Assembly: GCF_030769565.1 (NCBI RefSeq)
Contig: NZ_JAVCAP010000011.1
Location: 58,570-122,569 of the forward strand
Direction: 5' to 3'
Length of the DNA: 64,000 nucleotides
From: Methylophilus aquaticus
Lineage (GTDB): Bacteria; Pseudomonadota; Gammaproteobacteria; Burkholderiales; Methylophilaceae
In this document: piece after piece, positions 1-8,422 of the stretch
How positions within the stretch are numbered: the first letter of the stretch is position 1
How the letters are laid out: every line of letters starts with the position of its first letter
Notes under the pieces: generated by a model
What the model was told of the DNA's origin: nothing
Database searches by the model: none
What the model saw: the letters and a program-made list of their open reading frames with translations, nothing else
Translations under genes and position numbers: made by a program

Positions 1-21
1 TTGAAATTGTGTTTGATGCAC
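1..21 (-). CDS. cysW: Possible 5' end of cysW (partial)
   Basis: On the minus strand, 70 bases after the cysT stop, an AGGGG stretch is followed seven bases later by a GTG codon at 19-21 that opens a frame running off the window edge. CysW, the second membrane subunit of the sulfate importer, normally follows CysT, so this is the expected place for it. Only seven codons are visible and no protein motif can be read. The call rests on gene order and the ribosome-binding site alone. Confidence 0.3.
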
Positions 22-90
22 GATGACACCCCTGAATAATGGTTTGTATATGGTTGCGGAGAATGAACTGTGGCCGCAGCTTGGTCCGGG

Positions 91-924
91 TCAAGCCCGG
101 TTCCCATGCCGGTGGCTACTCCACCATTGCAACAGGTTAATGATGAGCAACAAGGCAAATGAAATCACCAGCATCACCACGGCAATTGCGGTTGCGCCTG
201 CATAATCATATTGTTCAAGCTTGGTAATAATCATCAACGGCGTGATTTCTGACACCATGGGCATATTGCCTGCAATAAAGATCACCGAGCCATACTCGCC
301 TACTGCCCGTGCAAATGCCAGCGAAAAACCGGTGAGCAGCGCAGGCCAGATCGCGGGCAAAATGATTTTATAAAAGGTCTGCCAACGGTTGGCACCCAAG
401 CTGGCTGCGGCTTCTTCGGCCTCAGCGCTAAAATCCTCCAGGATAGGCTGCACGGTGCGCACCACAAAGGGCAGGCCTATAAAGGTCAGGGCGACCACCA
501 CGCCCAGCGGCGTGAAGGCGACCTTGATGCCATGTGGCTCCAGCCATTGGCCCAGCCAGCCATTCGGCGCATAAATCGCTGTGAGTGAAATACCGGCTAC
601 CGCCGTCGGCAATGCAAAAGGCAAATCTACCAGTGCATCGAGTACTTTTTTGCCAAAAAACTGATAGCGCACCAGCACCCATGCGGTTAACAAGCCAAAC
701 ACCAGGTTGATCAGTGCCGCAATCAATGACGCACCGAAAGTGAGGCGGTAGGTGGCCAATACCCTGGGCGTGGTCACTACCGCCCAGAACTCACTGGGCC
801 CTAGCTCGGCTGAGCGTAAAAAAACGGCGGCCAATGGAATCAGCACAATCAGGCTCAGGTAAACCAGGGTGTAGCCTAATGAAAGACCGAACCCCGGCAG
901 TAAATGCTTTTTTTTCTTCTTCAT
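91..924 (-). CDS. cysT: Sulfate/thiosulfate ABC transporter permease CysT (CysU)
   Basis: This is the inner-membrane permease subunit of the CysTWA-Sbp sulfate importer. The 277-residue product has about six hydrophobic segments. It carries the cytoplasmic EAA loop (EEAAASLGANRWQTF, near residues 170-185) that docks onto the CysA ATPase. Length and the N-terminal basic run followed by a membrane helix match the family. It lies downstream of sbp and an EAL-like gene on the same strand. The 110-base gap before it holds an A+T-rich element also found upstream of sbp, so it may have its own sulfur-responsive promoter. Identification is firm; whether it can move thiosulfate or molybdate cannot be judged from sequence. 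Confidence 0.9.
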   Translation of the reverse strand: MKKKKKHLLPGFGLSLGYTLVYLSLIVLIPLAAVFLRSAELGPSEFWAVVTTPRVLATYRLTFGASLIAALINLVFGLLTAWVLVRYQFFGKKVLDALVDLPFALPTAVAGISLTAIYAPNGWLGQWLEPHGIKVAFTPLGVVVALTFIGLPFVVRTVQPILEDFSAEAEEAAASLGANRWQTFYKIILPAIWPALLTGFSLAFARAVGEYGSVIFIAGNMPMVSEITPLMIITKLEQYDYAGATAIAVVMLVISFALLLIINLLQWWSSHRHGNRA

Positions 925-982
925 ACCTTGTCGGTGCGTGGATTAAACAGGCGCTAATGTAGCGTGAAACTCTAAAAAAATT

Positions 983-1012
983 AAAGAATAAATAATCATT
1001 TATTTATAACTA
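983..1012 (-). promoter_or_regulatory. A+T-rich repeat element upstream of cysT (copy B)
   Basis: This 30-base element begins AAAGAATAAA and ends TTTATAACTA on the plus strand. It matches the element upstream of sbp (2961-2990) at 27 of 30 positions, with the two conserved 10-base blocks exactly ten bases apart in both copies. It sits about 60 bases upstream of the cysT start. Two copies placed before two sulfate-uptake genes suggest a shared operator. A LysR-type regulator such as CysB is an inference from context, not a matched consensus. Confidence 0.5.
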
Positions 1013-1034
1013 TTTCTTATATCCATTGCGTACG

Positions 1035-1862
1035 TCAGGCAACTCTGGGCACACGCCCATTGTTGCGGTACTGGTCGTTCAGCACTTTGGCCACCACCGG
1101 TTCCGCCAGAAAATTCCCCTGTAACACGTTGGCGCCTGCGGCGACAGCAATGTCTAGTTGCTGCTGCGTTTCAATGCCGACAATCACCGGCGTACTGCCG
1201 AGGTCTTGCACGCTATGTACCAGCCCTCTGAGCGCACTCGCCAATGCGGGTTGCTGAGCCGCCTGATGAATGACCGAGATATCAAACTTGATAAAGTCAT
1301 GGTGCGCTGCCCACAAGCGGTAACCTAATGCCCGGTAATTTTCTATGGCCGGTAGCAATTGCTTGTCCTGCTCGACCAGAGATTCCTTGATTTCAAGCAC
1401 CACGCGCTCGGTAGGCACCGAGTATTTGTGCAGGATCTGCTCAAAGACCTTGCCATGCGCATTGACCTCGATCAGCAACTTGGGATGCACATTGAGGAAC
1501 AGCAAGCCATTTTCCTGATGTATCGCCCGAAAATTCAGCACATGTTGCGAACGGCATACGCGGTCAAACTGCACCAGTTTGCCCGCCTGCTCGGCATAGG
1601 TGAATGCAAACTCTGGCGTGCTGCCCAATGTGCCAAATAATGAGGGCCGGATCAGTGCTTCGTAGCCGTAGATCTCGCCTTGTTTGGTGTCATAAATCGG
1701 CTGGAATGCTGTTTTCAGATGCACGCCAATAAAGGTACTTTCATACTCTCCGCTGTCCGCCTCAATCAAACCCAGCTCATCGAGATCAAGAGACAAAGCC
1801 TGCTTGAGCTCCGCCCGCAAACGGGCAATATAATCGGGTTCAGTCTGTACTTTATGGGTCAT
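1035..1862 (-). CDS. Degenerate EAL-domain protein in the sulfate transport cluster
   Basis: The 275-residue protein is a stand-alone EAL domain without GGDEF, membrane or PAS regions. The EALIR motif (Glu68), the FLNVHP segment (Asn124), the LEIKES segment (Glu157) and LQG near residue 248 can be aligned with active c-di-GMP phosphodiesterases. The DDFGTG metal-binding loop is absent: the text runs from GYRLW at about 180 straight to FIKFD at about 190, roughly 15 residues short. The EGVE motif reads VGIE. The frame is intact, so this is not a sequencing frameshift. I infer an inactive EAL that may bind c-di-GMP or a protein partner. It lies 56 bases after sbp on the same strand and probably shares its transcript. 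Confidence 0.8.
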   Translation of the reverse strand: MTHKVQTEPDYIARLRAELKQALSLDLDELGLIEADSGEYESTFIGVHLKTAFQPIYDTKQGEIYGYEALIRPSLFGTLGSTPEFAFTYAEQAGKLVQFDRVCRSQHVLNFRAIHQENGLLFLNVHPKLLIEVNAHGKVFEQILHKYSVPTERVVLEIKESLVEQDKQLLPAIENYRALGYRLWAAHHDFIKFDISVIHQAAQQPALASALRGLVHSVQDLGSTPVIVGIETQQQLDIAVAAGANVLQGNFLAEPVVAKVLNDQYRNNGRVPRVA

Positions 1863-1918
1863 GGCTTACCTCCTTCCCATAGTTGTAATCATTTGGCTCT
1901 AATCATTGAGCTGTCACA

Positions 1919-2899
1919 TTATTTCAAGTAAATCTGGTCAAAGATGCCGCCATCACTAAAATGGGTTTGTTCGGCGTCGCTCCAGCTGCCAAAGGCTTGT
2001 TTGACGGTAAACGTATTCACTTTTTTGAAAGCAGGCTGTCCGGCATCGGTCACTTGTGGCCGTAAATAATGCTTGGCGGCAATCGCCTGACCCTGCGCTG
2101 AGAAATGGTATTCAAGGTAAGCTTGCGCCAGTTTGCGTGTGCCTTTTTTGTCGACCACTTTATCGACCCAGGCCACCGGATTTTCTGCCAGCACAGTGAG
2201 TGAGGGATACACGGCCTCGTATTTATCATCGCCAAATTCCTGCTGGATCAGGTGCACTTCATTTTCAAAGGTGAGTAACACATCGCCGATTTCACGCTGG
2301 GCAAAGGTGGTGGTTGCCCCGCGGCCACCGGTATCCAGCACAGACACGTGTTTGAACAGTTCGGTCACAAACTGGCGTGCCTTGGTGGCATCGCCGCCCT
2401 TTTGCGTGACATAGCCCCATGCGCCCAGATAACTGTATTTACCGTTACCAGAGGTTTTAGGGTTGGGGATCACCACCGCAACGCCAGGACGCACCAAGTC
2501 ATCCCAGTCTTTAATATGTTTGGGATTGCCCTTGCGCACCAGGAAAACAGTCGGTGAGGCACTGGGCACACTGTTATTGGGCAAGCGCGTCTGCCAGTTA
2601 GCTGGAATCAGCTTGGCCTTTTGAGCCAGTACATCAATATCTGCACTGCGGTTCATGGTAATCACGTCCGCCTCCAACCCGTCGATCACGGCACGGGCCT
2701 GCTTGGATGAGCCGCCGTGAGACTGGTTAATCGTCACCGTCTCGCCGGTTTTGTCTTTCCAGTACTGTGTAAAGGCCGGATTGAAATCCTTGTAAAACTC
2801 CCGCGTCACGTCATATGAAGCATTCAACAATTCGGCGGCTTGCAGTGACACACTGCTCAATAACATGGTTAACAAGGCACTGCGCAAAACAAACGGCAT
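1919..2899 (-). CDS. sbp: Periplasmic sulfate-binding protein
   Basis: This 326-residue protein captures sulfate in the periplasm and delivers it to CysTW. The first 22 residues form a signal peptide ending near LQAAEL. The mature start, LLNASYDVTREFYKDFNPAF, is typical of Sbp/CysP proteins, as are the NQSHGGSSKQARAVIDG segment that contacts the anion and the NPKTSGNGKYSYLGAWGY segment. It is the first gene of the cluster, transcribed leftwards, with an A+T-rich element (2961-2990) about 60 bases upstream of its start. The call is confident; sulfate rather than thiosulfate preference is assumed from the family. Confidence 0.92.
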   Translation of the reverse strand: MPFVLRSALLTMLLSSVSLQAAELLNASYDVTREFYKDFNPAFTQYWKDKTGETVTINQSHGGSSKQARAVIDGLEADVITMNRSADIDVLAQKAKLIPANWQTRLPNNSVPSASPTVFLVRKGNPKHIKDWDDLVRPGVAVVIPNPKTSGNGKYSYLGAWGYVTQKGGDATKARQFVTELFKHVSVLDTGGRGATTTFAQREIGDVLLTFENEVHLIQQEFGDDKYEAVYPSLTVLAENPVAWVDKVVDKKGTRKLAQAYLEYHFSAQGQAIAAKHYLRPQVTDAGQPAFKKVNTFTVKQAFGSWSDAEQTHFSDGGIFDQIYLK

Positions 2900-2960
2900 A
2901 GATCACTCCCTTTTTATGATGAGACTGGGGAGCACTATAGCGACAAACCTATATCTTTAA

Positions 2961-2990
2961 AAAGAATAAAAAATAATATATTTATAACTA
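2961..2990 (-). promoter_or_regulatory. A+T-rich repeat element upstream of sbp (copy A)
   Basis: This is the second copy of the 30-base element described upstream of cysT: AAAGAATAAA at 2961-2970 and TTTATAACTA at 2981-2990. It lies about 60 bases upstream of the sbp start codon, the same distance as copy B from cysT. Beyond the 30 bases the copies diverge. It is a candidate operator or promoter element for sulfur control. Confidence 0.5.
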
Positions 2991-3106
2991 TAAAGAATTA
3001 AAGAGCAAGCAAATATCTAAGAAACTACAATGAACATATATACTTCATCAAAACTAATTGCTAATGCTCTATAAAAACTAAACCTTAACAATAGGGGGTT
3101 GCATCT

Positions 3107-6100
3107 ATGCAATTCATTAATACCGGGCCTGATATTCCCGATACTTTGCTACAGGCGCATGAAGAAGGTCGTGTAGTATTTTTTTGTGGAGCTGGAATTT
3201 CTTATCCGGCTGGTTTACCAGGATTTGCAGGCTTAGTTAAGAAGATCTACCAATTAAATGGCACAAATATATCCGACAGCGATATTGAGACTGAGGCATT
3301 CAACCGCGGTCAGTTTGATGCAACTCTTGACCTACTTGAACGACGCTTGCCGGAACAACGGATTGCAGTACGAAGAGCTTTGGCTAAAGCTCTAAAACCC
3401 AATCTAAGTCGGAAGGGGGCCACTGATACCCAAGCTGCTTTGTTACGTCTAGCTCGCAATCGGGATGGCGCGCTTAGATTAGTTACTACAAATTTTGACC
3501 GTATCTTTCATGCTGCAGCAAAAAGGACTGGTCAATCCTTTCAGACTTATGCAGCACCAATGTTACCTATTCCCAAAAATAGTCGATGGGATGGCATCGT
3601 CTTTTTACATGGGCTACTGCCAGAAAAAAATGATGATGTAGCTTTGAATCGTCTGATTGTAACAAGCGGTGACTTTGGTTTAGGGTATCTAACCGAACGT
3701 TGGGCAGCACGCTTTGTAAGCGAGTTATTTCGAAATTATGTCGTATGTTTTGTCGGTTACAGCATTAACGACCCAGTACTTCGCTACATGATGGACGCAT
3801 TAGCAGCTGATCGCATGCAGGGCGAGGTCACACCGCAGGCTTGGGCCCTTGGAGATTGCACAACAGGGCAAGAGCATATCAAAACCATAGAATGGGAAGC
3901 AAAGGGTGTTAGACCTATACTCTACAGTGTGCCTGCAGGCAGCCACGATCATTCTGCCTTACACCAAACTTTGCAAGCTTGGTCAGAAACTTATCGTGAC
4001 GGCGTTCAGGGCAAGGAATCAATAGTGGTTAAACATGCCCTGGCCCGTCCCCAGGAGAGCACCCAACAAGACAATTTCGTTGGGCGTATGCTTTGGGCTT
4101 TATCAGATGACTCAGGTTTACCGGCAAAACGTTTTGCAGAGATCAATCCAGCTCCTTCATTAGATTGGCTTCTCGAATTTTCTAACGAGCATTTTGGCTA
4201 CGATGATCTATCACGTTTTGGCGTAGCTCCAAGTAAAAAAGTGGACGCAAAGTTACGATTCAGCTTGATTAGGCGACCTTCACCTTACACCCTCGCACCT
4301 CAAATGCTACTAACATCCAGCAGCACTGTCAGCAGCCAGTGGGATGACGTGATGTTCCAGATTGCCAGATGGTTGGTGCGCCACCTGAATGACCCTAAAC
4401 TGATTATATGGATTGCAGAGCGGGGTGGGCGGCTACACGACCGTTGGATTTGGCTAATTGAACATGAACTCGACCGCTTTGTTTTATTGGAGCATGAGGG
4501 TAAAACGTCCGAACTCGACGAAATACGCTTACACGCACCCCAAGCCATTCCTGGCCCACTCATGCGCACTTTGTGGCGCCTTCTGCTTAGTGGCCGGGTG
4601 AAATCGCTGTGGCACGATCCCGACTTCTATCGTTGGATAGGACGCCTTAAACGCGAAGGATTAACCGCCACATTACGTCTGGAGTTGCGTGAACTGTTAG
4701 CGCCAAAGGTAATTTTGAAGAAACCATTTCACTGGAATGAGGATGATTCGAGCGACGCTGACGAGCCCTCTCGGATCAAACAATTGGTAGACTGGGAACT
4801 CGTACTTTCCGCTGATCACGTGGGTCCCACTCTGCGCGACTCGGCTAATGTCCACTGGACATCTGCCCTACCTCTTTTGTTTGATGATTTCCAACAGTTA
4901 TTACTCGATGCCCTGGATTTGCAGCGTGAGTTGGGAGAAGCCAATGATCATAGCGACCGATCACATTGGGATTTACCCTCCATAACCCCTCACTGGCAAA
5001 ATCGTGGATTCCGTGATTGGGTGACCCTCATAGAATTGCTGCGTGATGCCTGGAAGGCGATTTATTTAATCGATAAGACGCGCGCCACACGAATTGCTCA
5101 TACTTGGTTTGAGTTTCCCTATCCAGCATTTAAACGTCTTGCATTCTTTGCTGCCAGTCAAGATGATTGCATCTCCCCCGAGGAATGGGTGAATTGGCTT
5201 TTGACCGATGATGGATGGTGGTTGTGGTCGACAGATACTGGACGAGAAGTGTTCAGACTATTTGTCCAACAAGGGCGTCAATTGACAGGACACGCACAAG
5301 AACGCCTTGAGGTTGCTATTCTGAAAGGTCCGCTGCGTAAGATGTACCGAGAGGGTATAGAGGAAGATCAGTGGCAAGATTTGGTTTCACGCTCTATCTG
5401 GCTGCACCTGGCTAAATTAAATGTTTCCGGTCTTACATTGGGAACACTTGCTGCAGCACGCTTGGTGGAAATTTCTACCACCAATCCTCAATGGCAGTTG
5501 ATGAGTAACGAACGTGACGAATTCTCGCACTGGATGAGTGGCACTGGAGATCCGGACTATGAAGATAGCCGTGATGTCGACATTGCACCTCGAAAGCGTC
5601 AGGATCTAGTGCAATGGCTCACTAAACCTACTTCAGGAGGTCGACCTTTCTATGAAGATACGTGGAGAGATGTTTGCCGCACTCGCTTCTTTCACAGTTT
5701 TTTCGCGCTTTGCGACTTGGCCAAGAAGAATGTGTGGCCCGTTGGTCGATGGCGCGAAGCACTTCAAGCTTGGGCTGGAGAAGGCACAATGTTGCGCTCC
5801 TGGCGATATGTTGCACCACTGATACAGACAATGCCTGACAAAGTGTTTGAAGAGATGATCCATGCTGCCACTTGGTGGATCGAATCCATATCCAAATCGA
5901 TCAACTACCATGAAGACATACTACTGAGCCTATGCAACCGTGTGCTTGCCTTGCAGTTAGAAGAAGGCACAGGTCCTCGGATAATACGCAATGGCGTCGA
6001 AACCTATGACCCTGTTACCTCAGCAATCAATCACCCTATCGGGCATGTCACGCAAGCCCTGATCAATATTTGGTTTAAACAAAACCCAAACGATAACGAT

Positions 6101-6943
6101 CAGCTTCCTGCGAAATTTAAGCCTATCTTTACCAAATTATGTGACGTTCAAATAGAGCAATTTCGCCATGGCCGGTTGATACTTGGCTCGCGCCTAATCG
6201 CATTATTTCGCGTCGATCGAACCTGGACCGAACAATATTTGTTACCGTTGTTCGACTGGAATAATCCTATCGAAGCAAAAGCACTATGGGAAGGATTCCT
6301 ATGGTCGCCACGTTTGTATCAGCCATTGTTAAAAGCGTTCAAATCGAAGTTCCTAGATAGTGCTAACCACTATGACGACCTTGGAGATCATCGCCAACAG
6401 TTCGCAACATTCCTCACATATGCAGCATTGGGACCGACTACCGGATACACAGTTGAAGAGTTTCGAACTGCGATTGGTGCGCTCCCACAAGAAGGTCTGG
6501 AAGAGTCCGCGCAGGGGCTCTATCAGGCACTTGAAGGTGCTGGAGATCAACGAGAGGACTATTGGAGAAATCGTGCTCAGCCTTTTTGGCAACAGATTTG
6601 GCCAAAATCTCGAAAACTTGCTACTCCACGAATCGCTGAGTCTTTGACTCGGTTAGTGATTGCCTCTCGAGACGAATTTCCATCAGCTTTGCAGACTGTG
6701 CAGGGTTGGCTTCAACGGCTTGAACATCCTGATTACGCTGTAGGCTTACTAGCAGAATCTCGAATATGCTCTAAATACCCAAAAGACGCGTTACTTTTAT
6801 TAAGTTTGATAATCACTGATCAAGAATTGGTACCGAGGGACTTAGATAATTGTTTAAATCAAATTGCGAACTCAGATCCTAAATTGACACAAGATAGAAA
6901 ATTTACCCAATTAAAAGAGTACTCTAGAAAACCTAAATGGTAA
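3107..6943 (+). CDS. Large SIR2-domain protein, probable antiphage NADase effector
   Basis: The 1278-residue protein starts with a SIR2-like NAD-binding domain (about 20-290). Visible elements are GAGIS (28-32), TTNFD with Asn129, FLHG with His168 and GYSINDP (217-223), so the residues needed for NAD cleavage look present. The remaining thousand residues are rich in tryptophan and predicted helices and show no domain I can name. I cannot exclude a DUF4020-type region, which occurs in similar proteins. This architecture matches defence-associated sirtuins, in which a C-terminal sensor triggers NAD depletion on infection. The gene stands alone between sbp and a TAXI receptor, with an AGGGGG ribosome site upstream of the ATG, and looks more A+T-rich than its neighbours, which suggests transfer. 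No partner gene is visible. Defence is inferred. Confidence 0.75.
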   Translation: MQFINTGPDIPDTLLQAHEEGRVVFFCGAGISYPAGLPGFAGLVKKIYQLNGTNISDSDIETEAFNRGQFDATLDLLERRLPEQRIAVRRALAKALKPNLSRKGATDTQAALLRLARNRDGALRLVTTNFDRIFHAAAKRTGQSFQTYAAPMLPIPKNSRWDGIVFLHGLLPEKNDDVALNRLIVTSGDFGLGYLTERWAARFVSELFRNYVVCFVGYSINDPVLRYMMDALAADRMQGEVTPQAWALGDCTTGQEHIKTIEWEAKGVRPILYSVPAGSHDHSALHQTLQAWSETYRDGVQGKESIVVKHALARPQESTQQDNFVGRMLWALSDDSGLPAKRFAEINPAPSLDWLLEFSNEHFGYDDLSRFGVAPSKKVDAKLRFSLIRRPSPYTLAPQMLLTSSSTVSSQWDDVMFQIARWLVRHLNDPKLIIWIAERGGRLHDRWIWLIEHELDRFVLLEHEGKTSELDEIRLHAPQAIPGPLMRTLWRLLLSGRVKSLWHDPDFYRWIGRLKREGLTATLRLELRELLAPKVILKKPFHWNEDDSSDADEPSRIKQLVDWELVLSADHVGPTLRDSANVHWTSALPLLFDDFQQLLLDALDLQRELGEANDHSDRSHWDLPSITPHWQNRGFRDWVTLIELLRDAWKAIYLIDKTRATRIAHTWFEFPYPAFKRLAFFAASQDDCISPEEWVNWLLTDDGWWLWSTDTGREVFRLFVQQGRQLTGHAQERLEVAILKGPLRKMYREGIEEDQWQDLVSRSIWLHLAKLNVSGLTLGTLAAARLVEISTTNPQWQLMSNERDEFSHWMSGTGDPDYEDSRDVDIAPRKRQDLVQWLTKPTSGGRPFYEDTWRDVCRTRFFHSFFALCDLAKKNVWPVGRWREALQAWAGEGTMLRSWRYVAPLIQTMPDKVFEEMIHAATWWIESISKSINYHEDILLSLCNRVLALQLEEGTGPRIIRNGVETYDPVTSAINHPIGHVTQALINIWFKQNPNDNDQLPAKFKPIFTKLCDVQIEQFRHGRLILGSRLIALFRVDRTWTEQYLLPLFDWNNPIEAKALWEGFLWSPRLYQPLLKAFKSKFLDSANHYDDLGDHRQQFATFLTYAALGPTTGYTVEEFRTAIGALPQEGLEESAQGLYQALEGAGDQREDYWRNRAQPFWQQIWPKSRKLATPRIAESLTRLVIASRDEFPSALQTVQGWLQRLEHPDYAVGLLAESRICSKYPKDALLLLSLIITDQELVPRDLDNCLNQIANSDPKLTQDRKFTQLKEYSRKPKW

Positions 6944-7078
6944 TAATAGGGGCTAAAAGTTATAAGGTTTAGTTGCGAGGTTATTGCTTCTAACCTGTGA
7001 CATGCTTTTTAACTCTCTGTAGAATCGCGAAGAAGTATTTGCCTGTCGATATTTTCACCACTAAATGCCAGATAACCG

Positions 7079-8422
7079 ATGAAATTTGATCCGCGTAACA
7101 ACAAATTTACTGCCATTTTTACCAGGGAAATGCTGGAAGCCACGCTTCCATCTGTGCTGCTCATTAGCCTGGCCCTGTTTTTTGCCTACAAGTTCATAGA
7201 TCCTGCCCCACCCCGTAAAATTGTGATTGCCACCGGCAATGCAGACCTCAACTACAACGCTTTTGCCGCTATCTACGGGGTTTACCTGAAAAAAGAAGGC
7301 ATTACCCTGGAGACGCGCAAAACTTCCGGCGACATTGAAAACTTGCGCCTGCTGAAAAATCCGGATTCGGACGTGGACATCGCCTTTATCCAGGACGGCG
7401 TTGCGCATACTGAAGGCGCTGGCATGCTGTTATCTCTGGGGAGTTTGTATTACCAGCCAGTCTGGATATTCTGCCGTTGCAAAAAAGAGGTCACGCATTT
7501 GTCTGCACTGAAAGGTAAACGGATTGCGATTGGCTATGTGGGTGACGGGACCCATGCCCTGGTCAGTACCTTGTTATCGGAAAGCGGCATTGATGCTACA
7601 AACGCAACGCTCAAGGCGATTGGTGGTGATGAGGCCGCTGAGGCATTGCGTCAGGGGCAAGTGGATGCAGCCTTGTTTGTGGATGTGGCCAATGCCAGCC
7701 AGGTTCGCGAACTGCTGGGGGAGCCGCAACTGAAACTGCTGAGCCTGGATACTGCCGAGGCCTTTTCACGCAAGTTTGCGTTCATGCATCATCTGGTATT
7801 ACCCGAAGGGGCGATGGACCTGGCGCGTAACCTGCCACCCCATGATGTGCACCTAGTGGCGCCTACTGCCACCCTGGTAGTCAAGGAGAGCATGCATCCG
7901 GCACTGGTCTACCTGATGATGAAGGTGATCTCACAGGTACATGGTGGTCCAAGCATGTTCAATCAGAAAGGGGAGTTTCCATCCGCCAAAGATACCGACT
8001 TCCCGCTCAGCACCCAGGCACTCAACTTTTACAAATCCGGCCTGCCGATTATTGATAAATACCTGCCATTCTGGGCAGCGACCTTTGTCAACCGTACCCT
8101 GATTGTGATTTTACCGTTGCTTGCCTTACTGATCCCGCTCACCAAGATTATTCCGATGGTATATGTGTGGCTGGTCAAAAGAAAACTGTTCAGATATTAC
8201 GGTGAATTGCGCTATCTGGATGCGCAATTGAAGGATATCAGCAGTGACGAGGATATAGCCGCCTGCCTGGAAACGCTGAACGAAATTGAGACGAAAGTCA
8301 TCAATATTAAATTACCCGTGACCTTCTCACAATATGCGTATGAGTTACGTGCACATATTGAACTGGTACGCTCCAAACTCAGCCACGAAAAACGCGTCAA
8401 GCCGAAAATGCCTGGTCAATAA
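7079..8422 (+). CDS. Membrane-anchored TAXI-family TRAP solute receptor
   Basis: The 447-residue protein has an N-terminal membrane anchor (about 20-40), then a periplasmic binding domain opening with KIVIATGNADLNYNAFAAIYG and containing VDIAFIQDGVAH, both typical of TAXI receptors. A second hydrophobic region lies at about 335-375 (NRTLIVILPLLALLIPL), followed by a basic, partly coiled-coil cytoplasmic tail of about 75 residues. Classical TRAP systems need DctQM permease genes; none is nearby, so this may be an orphan receptor or a sensor. Its 3' end overlaps the convergent EAL gene by 26 bases. The substrate cannot be told. Confidence 0.8.
   Translation: MKFDPRNNKFTAIFTREMLEATLPSVLLISLALFFAYKFIDPAPPRKIVIATGNADLNYNAFAAIYGVYLKKEGITLETRKTSGDIENLRLLKNPDSDVDIAFIQDGVAHTEGAGMLLSLGSLYYQPVWIFCRCKKEVTHLSALKGKRIAIGYVGDGTHALVSTLLSESGIDATNATLKAIGGDEAAEALRQGQVDAALFVDVANASQVRELLGEPQLKLLSLDTAEAFSRKFAFMHHLVLPEGAMDLARNLPPHDVHLVAPTATLVVKESMHPALVYLMMKVISQVHGGPSMFNQKGEFPSAKDTDFPLSTQALNFYKSGLPIIDKYLPFWAATFVNRTLIVILPLLALLIPLTKIIPMVYVWLVKRKLFRYYGELRYLDAQLKDISSDEDIAACLETLNEIETKVINIKLPVTFSQYAYELRAHIELVRSKLSHEKRVKPKMPGQ

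Noticed and set aside
3107..6943. SIR2 protein as a housekeeping CobB-type deacetylase
   Set aside because: CobB is a 230-280 residue protein with zinc-binding cysteines. Here the domain lacks the paired cysteines and is joined to a thousand further residues.
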